Positions 17,387 to 26,474 are shown, numbered from the stretch's first letter. The stretch is DNA of 64,000 bases from Bacteroidota bacterium (GCA_022571715.1 JACZXH010000006.1:1-64000), one strand, 5' to 3'. Notes: generated by a model not told the origin, from the letters alone. Program-made: numbers and translations.

Positions 17387-18421
17387 TTATGTTTGCGACA
17401 ATATAGCTTTATTAATCTTTTTTGCTATCGATGGGCCTTCGTAGATAAAACCTGTAAATACCTGAACTAGGTCAGCTCCCGCATTCAGTTTTTGAATAGC
17501 ATCGGCTGGTGTAAAAATCCCCCCTACGCCAATAATACGTATTTTTTCACCTAGTTTTCCTCGCAAATATTTTATCGTCAGCGTAGATGTGTCTTTCAAT
17601 GGCAAGCCACTTAACCCTCCATCACCCATCTTTTTTACCCGGTCTTCGCCGGTTATCAGTTTTTCGCGACTGATTGTTGTGTTTGTAGCAATTATTCCAT
17701 CAATACCTACATCCGTTATAATTTCCACAATGTCATCAAGCTGTTTTTCAGTAAGATCAGGGGCTATTTTCAACAGCAACGGTTTACTTGTTGCTTTCTG
17801 CTTCATCCGGTCCTTCATATGTTTCAACAACTTTTTAAGGGGTTCTTTTTCTTGAAGATTTCTCAGATCTGGAGTGTTGGGTGAGCTTACATTTATCACA
17901 AAAAAATCCACGACATTGAATAATGCCTCAAAGCAGTATTCATAGTCTCGATAGGCATATTGTATAGGTGTATCTTTATTTTTGCTGATATTCCCACCGA
18001 TAATCATATCCGATTTATTTTGTTTCAGACGGTTAACCGCATCAATTACGCCTGCATTATTAAATCCCATTCTGTTAATCAATGCCTTGTCCTTTGGAAG
18101 CCTGAATAAACGGGGGATAGGATTACCCTGTTCGGGTTTAGGCGTGAGTGTACCTATTTCGATAAACCCAAAACCAAATGCAGCAAGCTCATCCAGCATC
18201 TTTGCATCCTTATCAAAACCAGCAGCCAGTCCTACAGGGTTTGGAAATCTGATGCCGAATACTTCTTTTTCGAGGTGGTGATCTGAAACAGTAAAATACC
18301 TTTTAACAACCGCCTTAACACCTGGAATTTTAAACAGCAGTCTTAAGACATTGATTATTAAGTAATGAATACGTTCGGGGTCAAACAGGAAAAGAACAGG
18401 TCTTATGAACGTTTTATACAC
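17387..18421 (-). CDS. pyrD: Dihydroorotate dehydrogenase (quinone), class 2
   Basis: PyrD oxidises dihydroorotate to orotate with FMN, passing electrons to the quinone pool at the inner membrane. The 344-residue protein has the N-terminal helical extension of class 2 enzymes (MYKTFIRPVLFLFDPERIH), then GLAAGFDKDAKML, GFIEIGTLTPKPEQGNP, RLFRLPKDKALINRMGFNN, the catalytic loop NVSSPNTPDLRNLQ, KIAPDLT, TNTTISRE and GVGGIFTPADA. All FMN and substrate motifs are present. It lies between xerD and ftsK on the same strand. Confidence 0.96.
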   Translation of the reverse strand: MYKTFIRPVLFLFDPERIHYLIINVLRLLFKIPGVKAVVKRYFTVSDHHLEKEVFGIRFPNPVGLAAGFDKDAKMLDELAAFGFGFIEIGTLTPKPEQGNPIPRLFRLPKDKALINRMGFNNAGVIDAVNRLKQNKSDMIIGGNISKNKDTPIQYAYRDYEYCFEALFNVVDFFVINVSSPNTPDLRNLQEKEPLKKLLKHMKDRMKQKATSKPLLLKIAPDLTEKQLDDIVEIITDVGIDGIIATNTTISREKLITGEDRVKKMGDGGLSGLPLKDTSTLTIKYLRGKLGEKIRIIGVGGIFTPADAIQKLNAGADLVQVFTGFIYEGPSIAKKINKAILSQT

Positions 18422-18467
18422 CGGTAAAAATTTTTTCGCAAATATTAAAAGGAATCAGGGAAATATC

Positions 18468-19367
18468 TCAACTCCTTGGGTGGTAATCTTTAATAGTCTG
18501 TTTTAAATAGTCTCTGTCAATATGGGTATAAATTTCGGTTGTGGTAATGGATTCGTGTCCCAGCATCTCCTGTACCGCACGTAGATCCGCACCCCCTTCA
18601 ATCAAGTGGGTGGCAAAACTATGCCTTAAGGTATGTGGACTCACATTTTTTTGTATGCCTGCCTGCCCGGCAGCTTGTTTGATTATATTAAACACGCTTA
18701 CCCTACTGATACGTGTTCCCCGCTGATTCAGAAATACATATTTATCGTTTCCTTTTTTTATTGGTAAATGACAACGAATCAGGTCGATATAGATTTTAAG
18801 GTATTTTCGTGCGTCAGTGCCTATTGGCACAAGCCTTTCTTTACTGCCCTTACCCAAAACACGGATAAAACCGATATCAAAATACAGGTTATTCAATAAA
18901 AGGTTAGTCAATTCTGACACGCGTAATCCTGAGCTGTAAAGCACCTCGAGCATGGCTCTGTTTCTGGCTCCTGCCGGTGTGGACAAATCAATGGTATCCA
19001 ATATGGTTACGATTTCGTCATAGCTAAGTGTATCAGGCAGCTTCCGACCAAGCCGTGGGCTTTCTATCAAGGCCGTTGGTTCCAAGGTGATGATCTCTTC
19101 AAACCGTAAATACTTAAAAAAAGACTTCAAACCTGACAGAATACGGGCTTGCGAGTTTGCTGTCATGCCAAGTTCATTAATATATTCAAGGAAATCCTGA
19201 AGATGAATAGTCGTGATGCCCTTTGGAGTTACATTCAGATTTTTCAGTTCAGCAAACTGCCTGAGTTTTTCAACATCTGACAAATATGCCTGAATCGAAT
19301 TTTCTGCAAGTGATTTTTCAAGCTTAAGAAAATTCTTGTATTGCAGCACTAAATGTTGCCAGGACAT
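18468..19367 (-). CDS. xerD: Tyrosine recombinase XerD
   Basis: XerD, with XerC, resolves chromosome dimers at dif. The 299-residue protein has the SAM-like N-terminal core-binding domain (residues 1-90) and a catalytic domain with the full set: Arg149 (GLRVSEL), Lys174, His245 and Arg248 (SPHTLRHSFATHL), His271 (LGHESI) and Tyr280 (TTEIYTH). Length is typical of housekeeping Xer proteins. It lies near ftsK, its activator. No integrase-like extension or att site is seen, so it is not a mobile-element recombinase. Confidence 0.93.
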   Translation of the reverse strand: MSWQHLVLQYKNFLKLEKSLAENSIQAYLSDVEKLRQFAELKNLNVTPKGITTIHLQDFLEYINELGMTANSQARILSGLKSFFKYLRFEEIITLEPTALIESPRLGRKLPDTLSYDEIVTILDTIDLSTPAGARNRAMLEVLYSSGLRVSELTNLLLNNLYFDIGFIRVLGKGSKERLVPIGTDARKYLKIYIDLIRCHLPIKKGNDKYVFLNQRGTRISRVSVFNIIKQAAGQAGIQKNVSPHTLRHSFATHLIEGGADLRAVQEMLGHESITTTEIYTHIDRDYLKQTIKDYHPRS

Positions 19368-19454
19368 AAACGTGGTAGGAATTTAACATAACCTTTACAA
19401 TATTAGCGAAAGATTATGGAGTATCGAGAAATTTTCAATTGAAACCGTCATTTG

Positions 19455-19883
19455 ATGAAGATTACCATTATAAATGGTCCGAATCTGAACCTGTTAGGTA
19501 AACGTGAACCAGATATTTATGGTACTCGGACTTTTGAGGACTATTTCGAAGAACTGAAAAATAAATTTCCTGCAATCGAACTTGAATATTTTCAGTCAAA
19601 TGTTGAAGGTGACCTGGTAAGTAAAATTCAGGAGGCAGGATTCAACAGTGCAGGTATAATACTCAATGCCGGAGCTTACACACACACATCTGTAGCCATT
19701 GGTGATGCAGTATCTGCAGTACCCTCGCCTGTAATTGAAGTACACATTTCAAATGTATTTGCACGGGAAGAATTCAGGCATAAAAGTTTTATCAGTCCAC
19801 ACTGCAACGGCATTATTGTTGGCCTTGGACTGGACGGTTATAACCTTGCCATCAGTTATCTCCAGATCCAACACAGTTCATAA
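19455..19883 (+). CDS. aroQ: 3-dehydroquinate dehydratase, type II
   Basis: AroQ dehydrates 3-dehydroquinate to 3-dehydroshikimate in the shikimate pathway. The 142-residue size is normal. Motifs are INGPNLNLLGKREPDIYGTRT with the catalytic tyrosine, YFQSNVEGDLVSKIQEA, GIILNAGAYTHTSVAIGDA with the active-site Asn and His, EVHISNVFAREEFRHKS and GLGLDGYNLAI. The ATG at 19455 is used; a TTG immediately before it is in frame but unnecessary. It is divergent from xerD and followed 46 bases later by rnhA. Confidence 0.96.
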   Translation: MKITIINGPNLNLLGKREPDIYGTRTFEDYFEELKNKFPAIELEYFQSNVEGDLVSKIQEAGFNSAGIILNAGAYTHTSVAIGDAVSAVPSPVIEVHISNVFAREEFRHKSFISPHCNGIIVGLGLDGYNLAISYLQIQHSS

Positions 19884-19929
19884 TGCAGTTTAAAATAATC
19901 ATAATATCAAGTTAAATTACTGCATTGTT

Positions 19930-20418
19930 ATGACTGATAAAGTACTTATCTATACCGACGGTGCTTCCAAAGGAAATCCGGGACCTGGAGGATACGGTGT
20001 AATTCTTAAATTCGGGAAGTACGTTAAAGAATTAACTGCCGGATACCGCAAAACCACAAACAACCGCATGGAGCTCCTTGCAGTGATTGCAGGACTCGAA
20101 GCATTGAAGGATAGTAAATATTCGGTTATTATTTATTCGGATTCAAAATATGTAGTGGATACGATTGAAAAAGGATGGATATGGAACTGGCAGAAGAAAG
20201 GATTCAAAAACAAAAAAAACATTGATCTTTGGCAACGTTATATCCCTTTGCATAAAAAGTTCAGGCCGAAATTTAAATGGGTGAAAGGACATGCCGGCCA
20301 TCCGCAGAACGAACGTTGTGATGCATTGGCAGTAATGAGTGCCGAAAGTGCTGAATTACTCATTGACAAAGTGTACGAGCAAGAATCTAAACCGGATTCT
20401 CTATTTCCTCCTCAATAA
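19930..20418 (+). CDS. rnhA: Ribonuclease HI
   Basis: RNase HI cuts the RNA strand of RNA-DNA hybrids, removing primers and R-loops. All catalytic acids are visible: Asp10 (YTDGASKGNPGPGGYG), Glu48 (RMELLAV), Asp71 (YSDSKYVVDT) and Asp131 (ERCDALA), with the handle region basic (KKGFKNKKNID) and the HAGHPQNE loop. At 162 residues it carries a short C-terminal tail whose codons overlap the convergent gene's 3' end by 32 bases. Confidence 0.95.
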   Translation: MTDKVLIYTDGASKGNPGPGGYGVILKFGKYVKELTAGYRKTTNNRMELLAVIAGLEALKDSKYSVIIYSDSKYVVDTIEKGWIWNWQKKGFKNKKNIDLWQRYIPLHKKFRPKFKWVKGHAGHPQNERCDALAVMSAESAELLIDKVYEQESKPDSLFPPQ

Positions 20419-21730
20419 ACTCACACCCAAATTTATTTTCTAATTCGTTTAATATTGGATTATAAAACACCTTTTTAATGGGAATATGCACTCCTTTTTC
20501 AGAGATTTTACCTTCAACAATCAATTTAGCAGCAATACCAAGTGGAAGCCCTACCATTTTAGCCATGGCGGTTTTTTCCTGGTTTTCGCCAATGGAAATC
20601 AGCGTGGCGTGAATTTCACACAAAACACTATTTAATTTATATTTGAATTTATGCCACATTACGATCATATCTGCCTCATCTTCAGACATGGTCCACTTTT
20701 TCTTCAATATATGCTCCAGAATCTGCGCCGGAGTACCCTTTTCCAGTCCGACCAGTTCGTTATCAAAGACACCGATCCACTTCAATTTATGCATTTCTTC
20801 CGAATCAATATCCAGGTTTAGATAATGGGCAAGCTTGAGTTCAATCGAGTCGCTACGGTTATAATACAGAAATGAATTGATAAATTGCCTGTGGGTCATA
20901 TTTTTTACACTTTCCATTTCATACGTGTCGTCTGTAGCACCAAGTTGTAAAAATACATCCCACGTTTTACAGAATCCGGGCCTCCTGAGTGTGCCCCTGT
21001 ACATGGTACGGATATTTTTAAGCCCATAAATTTCACGGTATTTTAGTGAATCGCGGTTGGCATATCCTTCAAAATAGCCATAATTAGGGATGTGCACAAT
21101 TTCAGTTCGCCTGAATAATTTGTGATATGGAATATATTTATACCTTCCTTCTTGCAAAAACTTAACACCACCTTGCCCGGCAAGTACTACATTGCGTGGA
21201 TTCCAGGTAAACTTATACTGCCATGGATTTTCGATCATATCCGGCGCCAGCAAGCCTCCTGTAAACGATTCAAATCCTACTATTTTTCCACCTTCATCTC
21301 TGATCCTGTCGATGACCCGCATTGCCGACATATGATCGATGCCGGGATCTAAACCACATTCAGTGAGTATCAAAATACCTCTTTTCTTAGCTTCTTTGTC
21401 CAGGACTTTCATCTCAGGAGTAAGGTAGGAGGCGGTAAGGAGGTTGCAGCCGTTAGACATACATGGTTCTACTACCATATTATGGAATCCTGTTGGCAGC
21501 ATGGAGATAACCAGATCTGATTTAATTACAAGCTTATTTAATTGCTCTTTGTTATGGACATCAAATGAAACCGTTTTACCAAACGCATGCCGCTTGACCT
21601 TTTGTTTTGCAACTTTGATATTGGCATCTGCCACAATAAGCTGCCATCCTTTCTTTTCGCATACATTCAGCAGGTATTCGATAAGTATTGTCGCCGATCT
21701 ACCTGCTCCCAACAAAAGTATTTTCTTCAT
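20387..21730 (-). CDS. Saccharopine dehydrogenase-like oxidoreductase
   Basis: The 447-residue protein starts with a Rossmann fold (MKKILLLGAGRSATILIEYLL), then VSFDVHNKEQLNKLV, LVISMLPTGFHNMVV and LTECGLDPGIDHMSAM, all hallmarks of the saccharopine dehydrogenase (LYS9-like) family, followed by FESFTGGLLAPD and NPWQYKFTWNPRNVVLAG. These enzymes act on saccharopine or related lysine-derived imines with NAD(P)H. No other lysine-catabolism gene adjoins it, so the exact substrate is open. Its 3' end overlaps rnhA by 32 bases. Confidence 0.85.
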   Translation of the reverse strand: MKKILLLGAGRSATILIEYLLNVCEKKGWQLIVADANIKVAKQKVKRHAFGKTVSFDVHNKEQLNKLVIKSDLVISMLPTGFHNMVVEPCMSNGCNLLTASYLTPEMKVLDKEAKKRGILILTECGLDPGIDHMSAMRVIDRIRDEGGKIVGFESFTGGLLAPDMIENPWQYKFTWNPRNVVLAGQGGVKFLQEGRYKYIPYHKLFRRTEIVHIPNYGYFEGYANRDSLKYREIYGLKNIRTMYRGTLRRPGFCKTWDVFLQLGATDDTYEMESVKNMTHRQFINSFLYYNRSDSIELKLAHYLNLDIDSEEMHKLKWIGVFDNELVGLEKGTPAQILEHILKKKWTMSEDEADMIVMWHKFKYKLNSVLCEIHATLISIGENQEKTAMAKMVGLPLGIAAKLIVEGKISEKGVHIPIKKVFYNPILNELENKFGCEFIEEEIENPV

Positions 21731-21851
21731 TATCAGCTATATCCGATCACACTTTTTCAAAAGACTAAAAAGATGCAAATCATTCAGGCCGCCAATTTAT
21801 ATCATTAGTTGTATGCATTCAAAGAATATTATTCATTTAATTTTATTTATC

Positions 21852-22354
21852 ATGTGCTTTTTGAAAATAGATTTGTCAAAGAAATTCGCATTTGAATGTA
21901 TGTTTGAAATATTTGATACTATTAACCATTTTGCAGAACAGGATAACTATTGTAAATACTGCAATTGAACAGTGCTCCTAGTAAGAGTGCTCCTAGAGCA
22001 CACCTAACTATATAGCCATTTAACATAAGGGCTGTAATTGTAAACAGAATAGGAGACGTCATAACCGGGAACAACCGGTTAAATACCACCTATCCTTCCG
22101 GACTTTGTGCTGAGCGCGCAGTAATTTTCTCTGCATTTTCGAAACGTCCTGATGATCAGAGTACCGCAATTGCAAATACGACAAACTCAAGGTCTGTTTT
22201 TCAGTGCAGTTGCTGCAGGTAAGCCATCCTGGAATATGAAAAAAAGCAGAACCACCCGATATGTGTTGTAATGTCATATCATAAAGGCGCCTATATTGTA
22301 GCAAATAGCGTTAAAGATTTATTACCTTTAGGTTTCACCAGAAACGATTTGTAG
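21852..22354 (+). pseudogene. cdd: Decayed cytidine deaminase gene
   Basis: Piecing three frames together recovers a whole cytidine deaminase of the Bacteroidota type. The N-terminal part is in frame from the ATG at 21852 (LKIDLSKKFAFECMFE...), a shift near 21945 gives IVNTAIEQ, and a further frame carries PFNIRAVIVNR, GDVITGNNRLNTTYPSG, LCAERAVIFSAF and, after a TAA at 22220, AILEYEKKQNHPICVVM and NSVKDLLPLGFTRNDL to the TAG at 22352. The catalytic CAE motif survives, but the second zinc motif PCGxCRQ reads QCSCCR-stop, and an in-frame TAG lies at 22013. The region before it is shorter than in intact enzymes. At least two frameshifts and two or more stops make it non-functional. Confidence 0.9.
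21971..22001. repeat. Direct repeat and hairpin inside the cdd pseudogene
   Basis: AGTGCTCCTAG occurs at 21971-21981 and again at 21986-21996, four bases apart, as a 15-base tandem duplication with a partial second copy. The second copy is also part of a perfect inverted repeat, GTGCTC-CTA-GAGCAC (21987-22001). The repeat introduces extra stop codons in the degenerate N-terminal part of the pseudogene. Confidence 0.7.
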
Positions 22355-22405
22355 TATTATTTTGGTTGAGAAAGTGAAAACAATGGTGATTTAATAGATC
22401 AATGG

Positions 22406-25400
22406 ATGAGTGAAGAGATTCTTAAGGCATTAATCAAACTTTTCGCAATTATAACCAAGCAGGACGGGGGTGTAACCGAAGAAGAGCGTGATTATATACT
22501 CAGCTTTTTCCAAATGGAGTTAGACCGGGATACCGTAAATGAATATATATCTATTTACGATAAAGCAGTAGGGTACGACAAAGAAAACCCCAACTATCTC
22601 AATAAACCAGGATTAACGCGGGCATCGGTACAAGACACCCTGATGACTCTGACTATATCAAAAAAAATAAATAAAACGCTTTCACAAAAGCAAAAAATAA
22701 TCGTTCTTTTAAGATTACTGGAATTGCTTAAAGCCGACAACCAGTTAACACCTCTGGGCGTTGAGATAATTGACACCATATCAACCATTTTCAATGTTCC
22801 GGCGTCGGATTACGATTTATTAAAACAGTACATCAAATTTGACAATTCCACCGACCTTCTGAGCGAAAGTTTTCTCATTGCAACCCGGTCAAATGGACAA
22901 AACCAACAAGCTACCGGATCCAAAGCCCGTTATAACACAGTTGATATTGATGGTGAAATAGTGTACGTAAGGCTCAAAAGTGTAAACATGTACTTTGTAA
23001 AGTACCACGGAGGTGATGATATCATCCTCAACGGATTCAGTATGAAACAGAACCTGGCTTATTTATTCCCTCCTGGAAGCACGATTAAAGGCCCCCGAAG
23101 TCAGGCCTCATATTACAGCGATGTTTCGAAGTTATTTGAAGCCACCTCACGACAAAGTGAAATATCCTTTAATGCCACCGACGTAACTTTCAGTTTTCCT
23201 AACGGAACCCAGGGTCTTCATAATATTAATATATCGGAATACACCGGATCGCTTATTGGAATTATGGGTGCAAGTGGATCAGGTAAAACCACCCTGCTTA
23301 ATGTACTGGCTGGTATATTAAACCCCCAGTCGGGGGCTATAAAGATAAACGGTTATGATCTTCATACTAAAAATCAGGATCTGGATGGAGTTGTTGGATA
23401 TGTTTCCCAGGATGATCTGTTAATCGAAGAGATTACCGTGTATCAAAATCTTTATTACAACGCCAAACTGTGCCTTAATAAACTGACTGAAAAGGAACTT
23501 CATAAACGTGTGATAAGCACTCTTGACAGCCTGGGCTTAGAACTCACAGCCAACCTGAAGGTTGGGTCTGTGCTGGAAAAAACAATTAGTGGCGGGCAAC
23601 GAAAAAGGCTGAATATTGCACTTGAACTCATCCGCGAGCCCTCCGTTCTTTTTGTTGACGAGCCCACTTCCGGCTTGTCATCCCGCGACAGCGAAAACGT
23701 AATGGACTTGCTGAAAGAGCTAACCCAGAAGGGGAAAATAATTTTTGTAGTCATCCACCAACCTTCATCTGACATATACAAAATGTTTGATAAAATGATC
23801 GTGATGGACACGGGTGGTTTCATGATCTATTATGGCAACCCGGTTGAGGCCATTGCCTATTTTAAGGAAGTAACTCGCCAGGTGGACAGGTTGCGAAGTA
23901 TTTGCCACACGTGTGGAAATGTAACTTCTGAACAGATTTTCAATATTGTTGAAGCGAAGGTTGTAAACGAATTCGGACAGTTTACAAGCAAACGTAAAAT
24001 CACCCCTAAACAATGGTTTGAACTGTATCAGGAGAATTTTACGTTAAAAAAAGTAGAAGATGTAAAAGAAAAACCATACCACTCTCTGGAGCGGCCGGGA
24101 ATTTTAAAACAAATCAGGATTTTCACTACACGTGATTTTCTTTCAAAAATAGCTAACAAGCAATACATTCTAATAAATATTCTGGAGGCACCGTTTCTTG
24201 CCCTAATCCTCGCTATTGTGGTTCGATACCGGAATGCGCCTGGCGGCGAAGCTTACATTTTTCGTTTTAATGAAAATATTCCCGGATTTTTGCTTATGAG
24301 CATCGTGGTAGCGCTATTTATTGGACTTTCTGTAAGTGCTGAGGAAATTATAAAGGACCGTAAAATCCTCAAAAGAGAGCAATTTTTGAATTTAAGCTGG
24401 TCAGGGTACCTGGTTTCCAAAATGATCATTCTCTTCAGTTTATCAGCCATACAAACCATTTCTTTTGTATTTATTGCTCATTCAATTCTCGAAATCAGAG
24501 GAATGTCAACGATGTTCTGGATCATCCTTTTTTCTTCATCATGTATGGCCAATATGATGGGTCTTAACGCATCGTCGGCTTTTAAATCAGCCGTTGCGGT
24601 ATATATTCTTATACCTATCATACTGATTCCTCAAATGATATTCAGCGGACTCATGTTCGATTTCGACAAGCTGAATAAAGCCATCAGTACAAAAGGTACG
24701 GTGCCTGTTATTGCTGATTTTATAACATCAAGATGGGCGCTCGAGGCCATGGCTGTACACCAGTTTATCAATAATGATTATCAAAAACCATTTTATGAAT
24801 ATGAGCAGAAAATCCACCAGGCCGATTTTAAATCTTCTTTCTGGATTCCAGCCATGCGAAACAAAATAAACTTTGTGGCGAATAATTTTTATAAATCGGA
24901 GGATTCCCTGCTTCAGATTAAGGTGAGAAAGGAACTGGATTTCGTTAAAAATGAATTGATAAGAGAAATAATAAAGCCCGAATTACAGGATTTTGATCCT
25001 GTGCTGATTATGTATGAGGATTTATCCCCCAGATTATTCTTGAAACTGAATCAATATTTAAACCAGATCAATAAATGGTATATTGATATAGCGAATCTGG
25101 AAACGCGCAAAATGGAAAAATTAATCATGCTATTTGAAACTGACGAACGTTATAACTACCAGATAAATGAATATAAAAACTTGTTTTTTAATGAAAAATT
25201 ATCGGATTTAGCTCGCAATATTAATATTAAAGACCGGATACTTGAAGTTGACGGCCGCTTCATACAGCAAATCGATGCGGTATTTCATATACCCGAAAAA
25301 CCTGACAATCCGTTGAATTATCGTGCACATTTTTATGCTCCAAAAAAACACTTCCTTAACAGTTATTATGACACACCGGTATTTAATATTGCAGTAATCT

Positions 25401-25486
25401 GGTTTATGACACTTTTACTTTATTTATCAGTTTACTTTAAATTGCCTGAGAAAACGCTAGCTTTATTCGGAAGGCAAATATTTTAA
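22406..25486 (+). CDS. TerB-like/ABCG-type ABC transporter fusion
   Basis: A 1026-residue half-transporter of the ABC-2 (ABCG/White-like) type. Residues 1-140 form a helical TerB-like domain (MSEEILKALIKLFAIITKQDGG, with LTPLGVEIIDTISTIF). Residues 175-240 form a beta-rich segment. The ATPase follows with Walker A GASGSGKTT (288-296), Q-loop Gln335, signature ISGGQRKR (394-401), Walker B VLFVDEP (414-420) and switch His451. After a CxxC pair (ICHTCGN) come about six membrane helices (about 590-790), a long hydrophilic stretch (about 800-990) and a final helix. Transport direction is probably export; the substrate is unknown. The next gene encodes a lipoprotein with its own promoter. Confidence 0.85.
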   Translation: MSEEILKALIKLFAIITKQDGGVTEEERDYILSFFQMELDRDTVNEYISIYDKAVGYDKENPNYLNKPGLTRASVQDTLMTLTISKKINKTLSQKQKIIVLLRLLELLKADNQLTPLGVEIIDTISTIFNVPASDYDLLKQYIKFDNSTDLLSESFLIATRSNGQNQQATGSKARYNTVDIDGEIVYVRLKSVNMYFVKYHGGDDIILNGFSMKQNLAYLFPPGSTIKGPRSQASYYSDVSKLFEATSRQSEISFNATDVTFSFPNGTQGLHNINISEYTGSLIGIMGASGSGKTTLLNVLAGILNPQSGAIKINGYDLHTKNQDLDGVVGYVSQDDLLIEEITVYQNLYYNAKLCLNKLTEKELHKRVISTLDSLGLELTANLKVGSVLEKTISGGQRKRLNIALELIREPSVLFVDEPTSGLSSRDSENVMDLLKELTQKGKIIFVVIHQPSSDIYKMFDKMIVMDTGGFMIYYGNPVEAIAYFKEVTRQVDRLRSICHTCGNVTSEQIFNIVEAKVVNEFGQFTSKRKITPKQWFELYQENFTLKKVEDVKEKPYHSLERPGILKQIRIFTTRDFLSKIANKQYILINILEAPFLALILAIVVRYRNAPGGEAYIFRFNENIPGFLLMSIVVALFIGLSVSAEEIIKDRKILKREQFLNLSWSGYLVSKMIILFSLSAIQTISFVFIAHSILEIRGMSTMFWIILFSSSCMANMMGLNASSAFKSAVAVYILIPIILIPQMIFSGLMFDFDKLNKAISTKGTVPVIADFITSRWALEAMAVHQFINNDYQKPFYEYEQKIHQADFKSSFWIPAMRNKINFVANNFYKSEDSLLQIKVRKELDFVKNELIREIIKPELQDFDPVLIMYEDLSPRLFLKLNQYLNQINKWYIDIANLETRKMEKLIMLFETDERYNYQINEYKNLFFNEKLSDLARNINIKDRILEVDGRFIQQIDAVFHIPEKPDNPLNYRAHFYAPKKHFLNSYYDTPVFNIAVIWFMTLLLYLSVYFKLPEKTLALFGRQIF

Positions 25487-25503
25487 AAGACTTGGCTAAG
25501 ATA

Positions 25504-25534
25504 TTGGCTTAAGTTGAATGAATTCTTATTTTTG
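25504..25534 (+). promoter_or_regulatory. Bacteroidota-type promoter before lipoprotein gene
   Basis: TTG at 25504-25506, a 20-base spacer, then TATTTTTG at 25527-25534 reproduce the -33/-7 arrangement of the Bacteroidota housekeeping sigma factor. The ATG at 25555 is 20 bases further on. This is the best complete promoter match in the window. Confidence 0.65.
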
Positions 25535-25554
25535 TTTAATCAAACATTGAAATC

Positions 25555-26454
25555 ATGAAAATTTATTTATTTCTGGCATTTACCTTACTTTTCTGGGCCT
25601 GCGAATCAAAAAAAGGCCCTACAAAGGAGGATTATGAAGAGAATATAGAAAATCTTGCGGCAGGCATTATTGAAATTTCCGATGAAAATATCCGGAACAT
25701 CATTAATAGTATTCCTTCGCCACTTGAAATTTCATTTCTGATTCATGATACAGGAATTCAGTATGATAAATCAAAACTGAGTTCCGGAAACAATGTTTCC
25801 AGGTACAATTCAAATGATAAACGGGCATTGAACCTGGGTATTTATGGCACAGATCTTGGTTATACTGATATTTACAGTCAAAGCCAGGATGGCATTGAAT
25901 ACCTGACAGCGATTAAAAAACTTGCAGACGATCTAGGAATTGGACAATATTTTAGTTTTGACCTCATCCAGAAGCTAACCGAATCGGGTGATAACCTGGA
26001 TTCGTTACTTTTAGTGACAAGTGATAATTTCAATCGCATAAATGACCATTTCCAGGAACAAAACAGGTCCGCACTCAGCGTGTTACTCCTGCTGGGTGGC
26101 TGGATTGAATCTTTGCATCTTACATGCCAGGTAACATTGCAGCAAATGGATAATAAGAATCTCAGGGAACGAATAGGCGAGCAGAAAATTATACTGGAAA
26201 ATATGACGATATTGCTTGAAGTATATTCAAAAGAAGATCATTATTTTGAAAGTTTAATGAAACAGATGAGTGAACTGGAAGCTGCCTTTGAAGAGGTTGA
26301 AATTGTTTATACCTATGCAGAATCTACTTCTGAAGTAATTGATGGTGTATTGGTAATAAAAGATAACAGTACCAGCGAGGTAAAAATAAGTGACGAAAAC
26401 GTTATTGAAATTGCCAGGGTCACTGAAAATTTTAGAAATAGTGTTACAGAATAA
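25555..26454 (+). CDS. Putative lipoprotein of unknown function
   Basis: The 299-residue product starts MKIYLFLAFTLLFWAC, a signal peptide with lipobox cysteine at 16, then a charged helical segment. The rest is soluble and mostly helical, with acidic stretches (NIENLAAGIIEISDENI, GEQKIILENMTILLEVYSKEDHYFESLM). No domain is recognised with certainty. It begins after its own promoter and is followed 20 bases later by a small secreted protein, so the two are probably co-transcribed. Outer-membrane or periplasmic location is inferred from the lipobox. Confidence 0.75.
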   Translation: MKIYLFLAFTLLFWACESKKGPTKEDYEENIENLAAGIIEISDENIRNIINSIPSPLEISFLIHDTGIQYDKSKLSSGNNVSRYNSNDKRALNLGIYGTDLGYTDIYSQSQDGIEYLTAIKKLADDLGIGQYFSFDLIQKLTESGDNLDSLLLVTSDNFNRINDHFQEQNRSALSVLLLLGGWIESLHLTCQVTLQQMDNKNLRERIGEQKIILENMTILLEVYSKEDHYFESLMKQMSELEAAFEEVEIVYTYAESTSEVIDGVLVIKDNSTSEVKISDENVIEIARVTENFRNSVTE

Positions 26455-26474
26455 TATTTTTTAATTATAGAAAC

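Noticed and set aside
18468-19367. Possible integrase of a mobile element
   Set aside because: Length, domain order and neighbourhood (ftsK, pyrD) fit housekeeping XerD, and there are no att repeats or cargo genes nearby.
21444-21968. Open frame of 174 codons on the plus strand
   Set aside because: Its first part is antisense to the saccharopine dehydrogenase-like gene; only its last 38 codons are meaningful, as the N-terminal end of the cdd pseudogene.
22059-22304. Open frame of 81 codons on the minus strand
   Set aside because: It lies antisense to the cytidine deaminase pseudogene, whose plus-strand sequence is clearly homologous to Cdd. The minus product has no sensible composition or start context.
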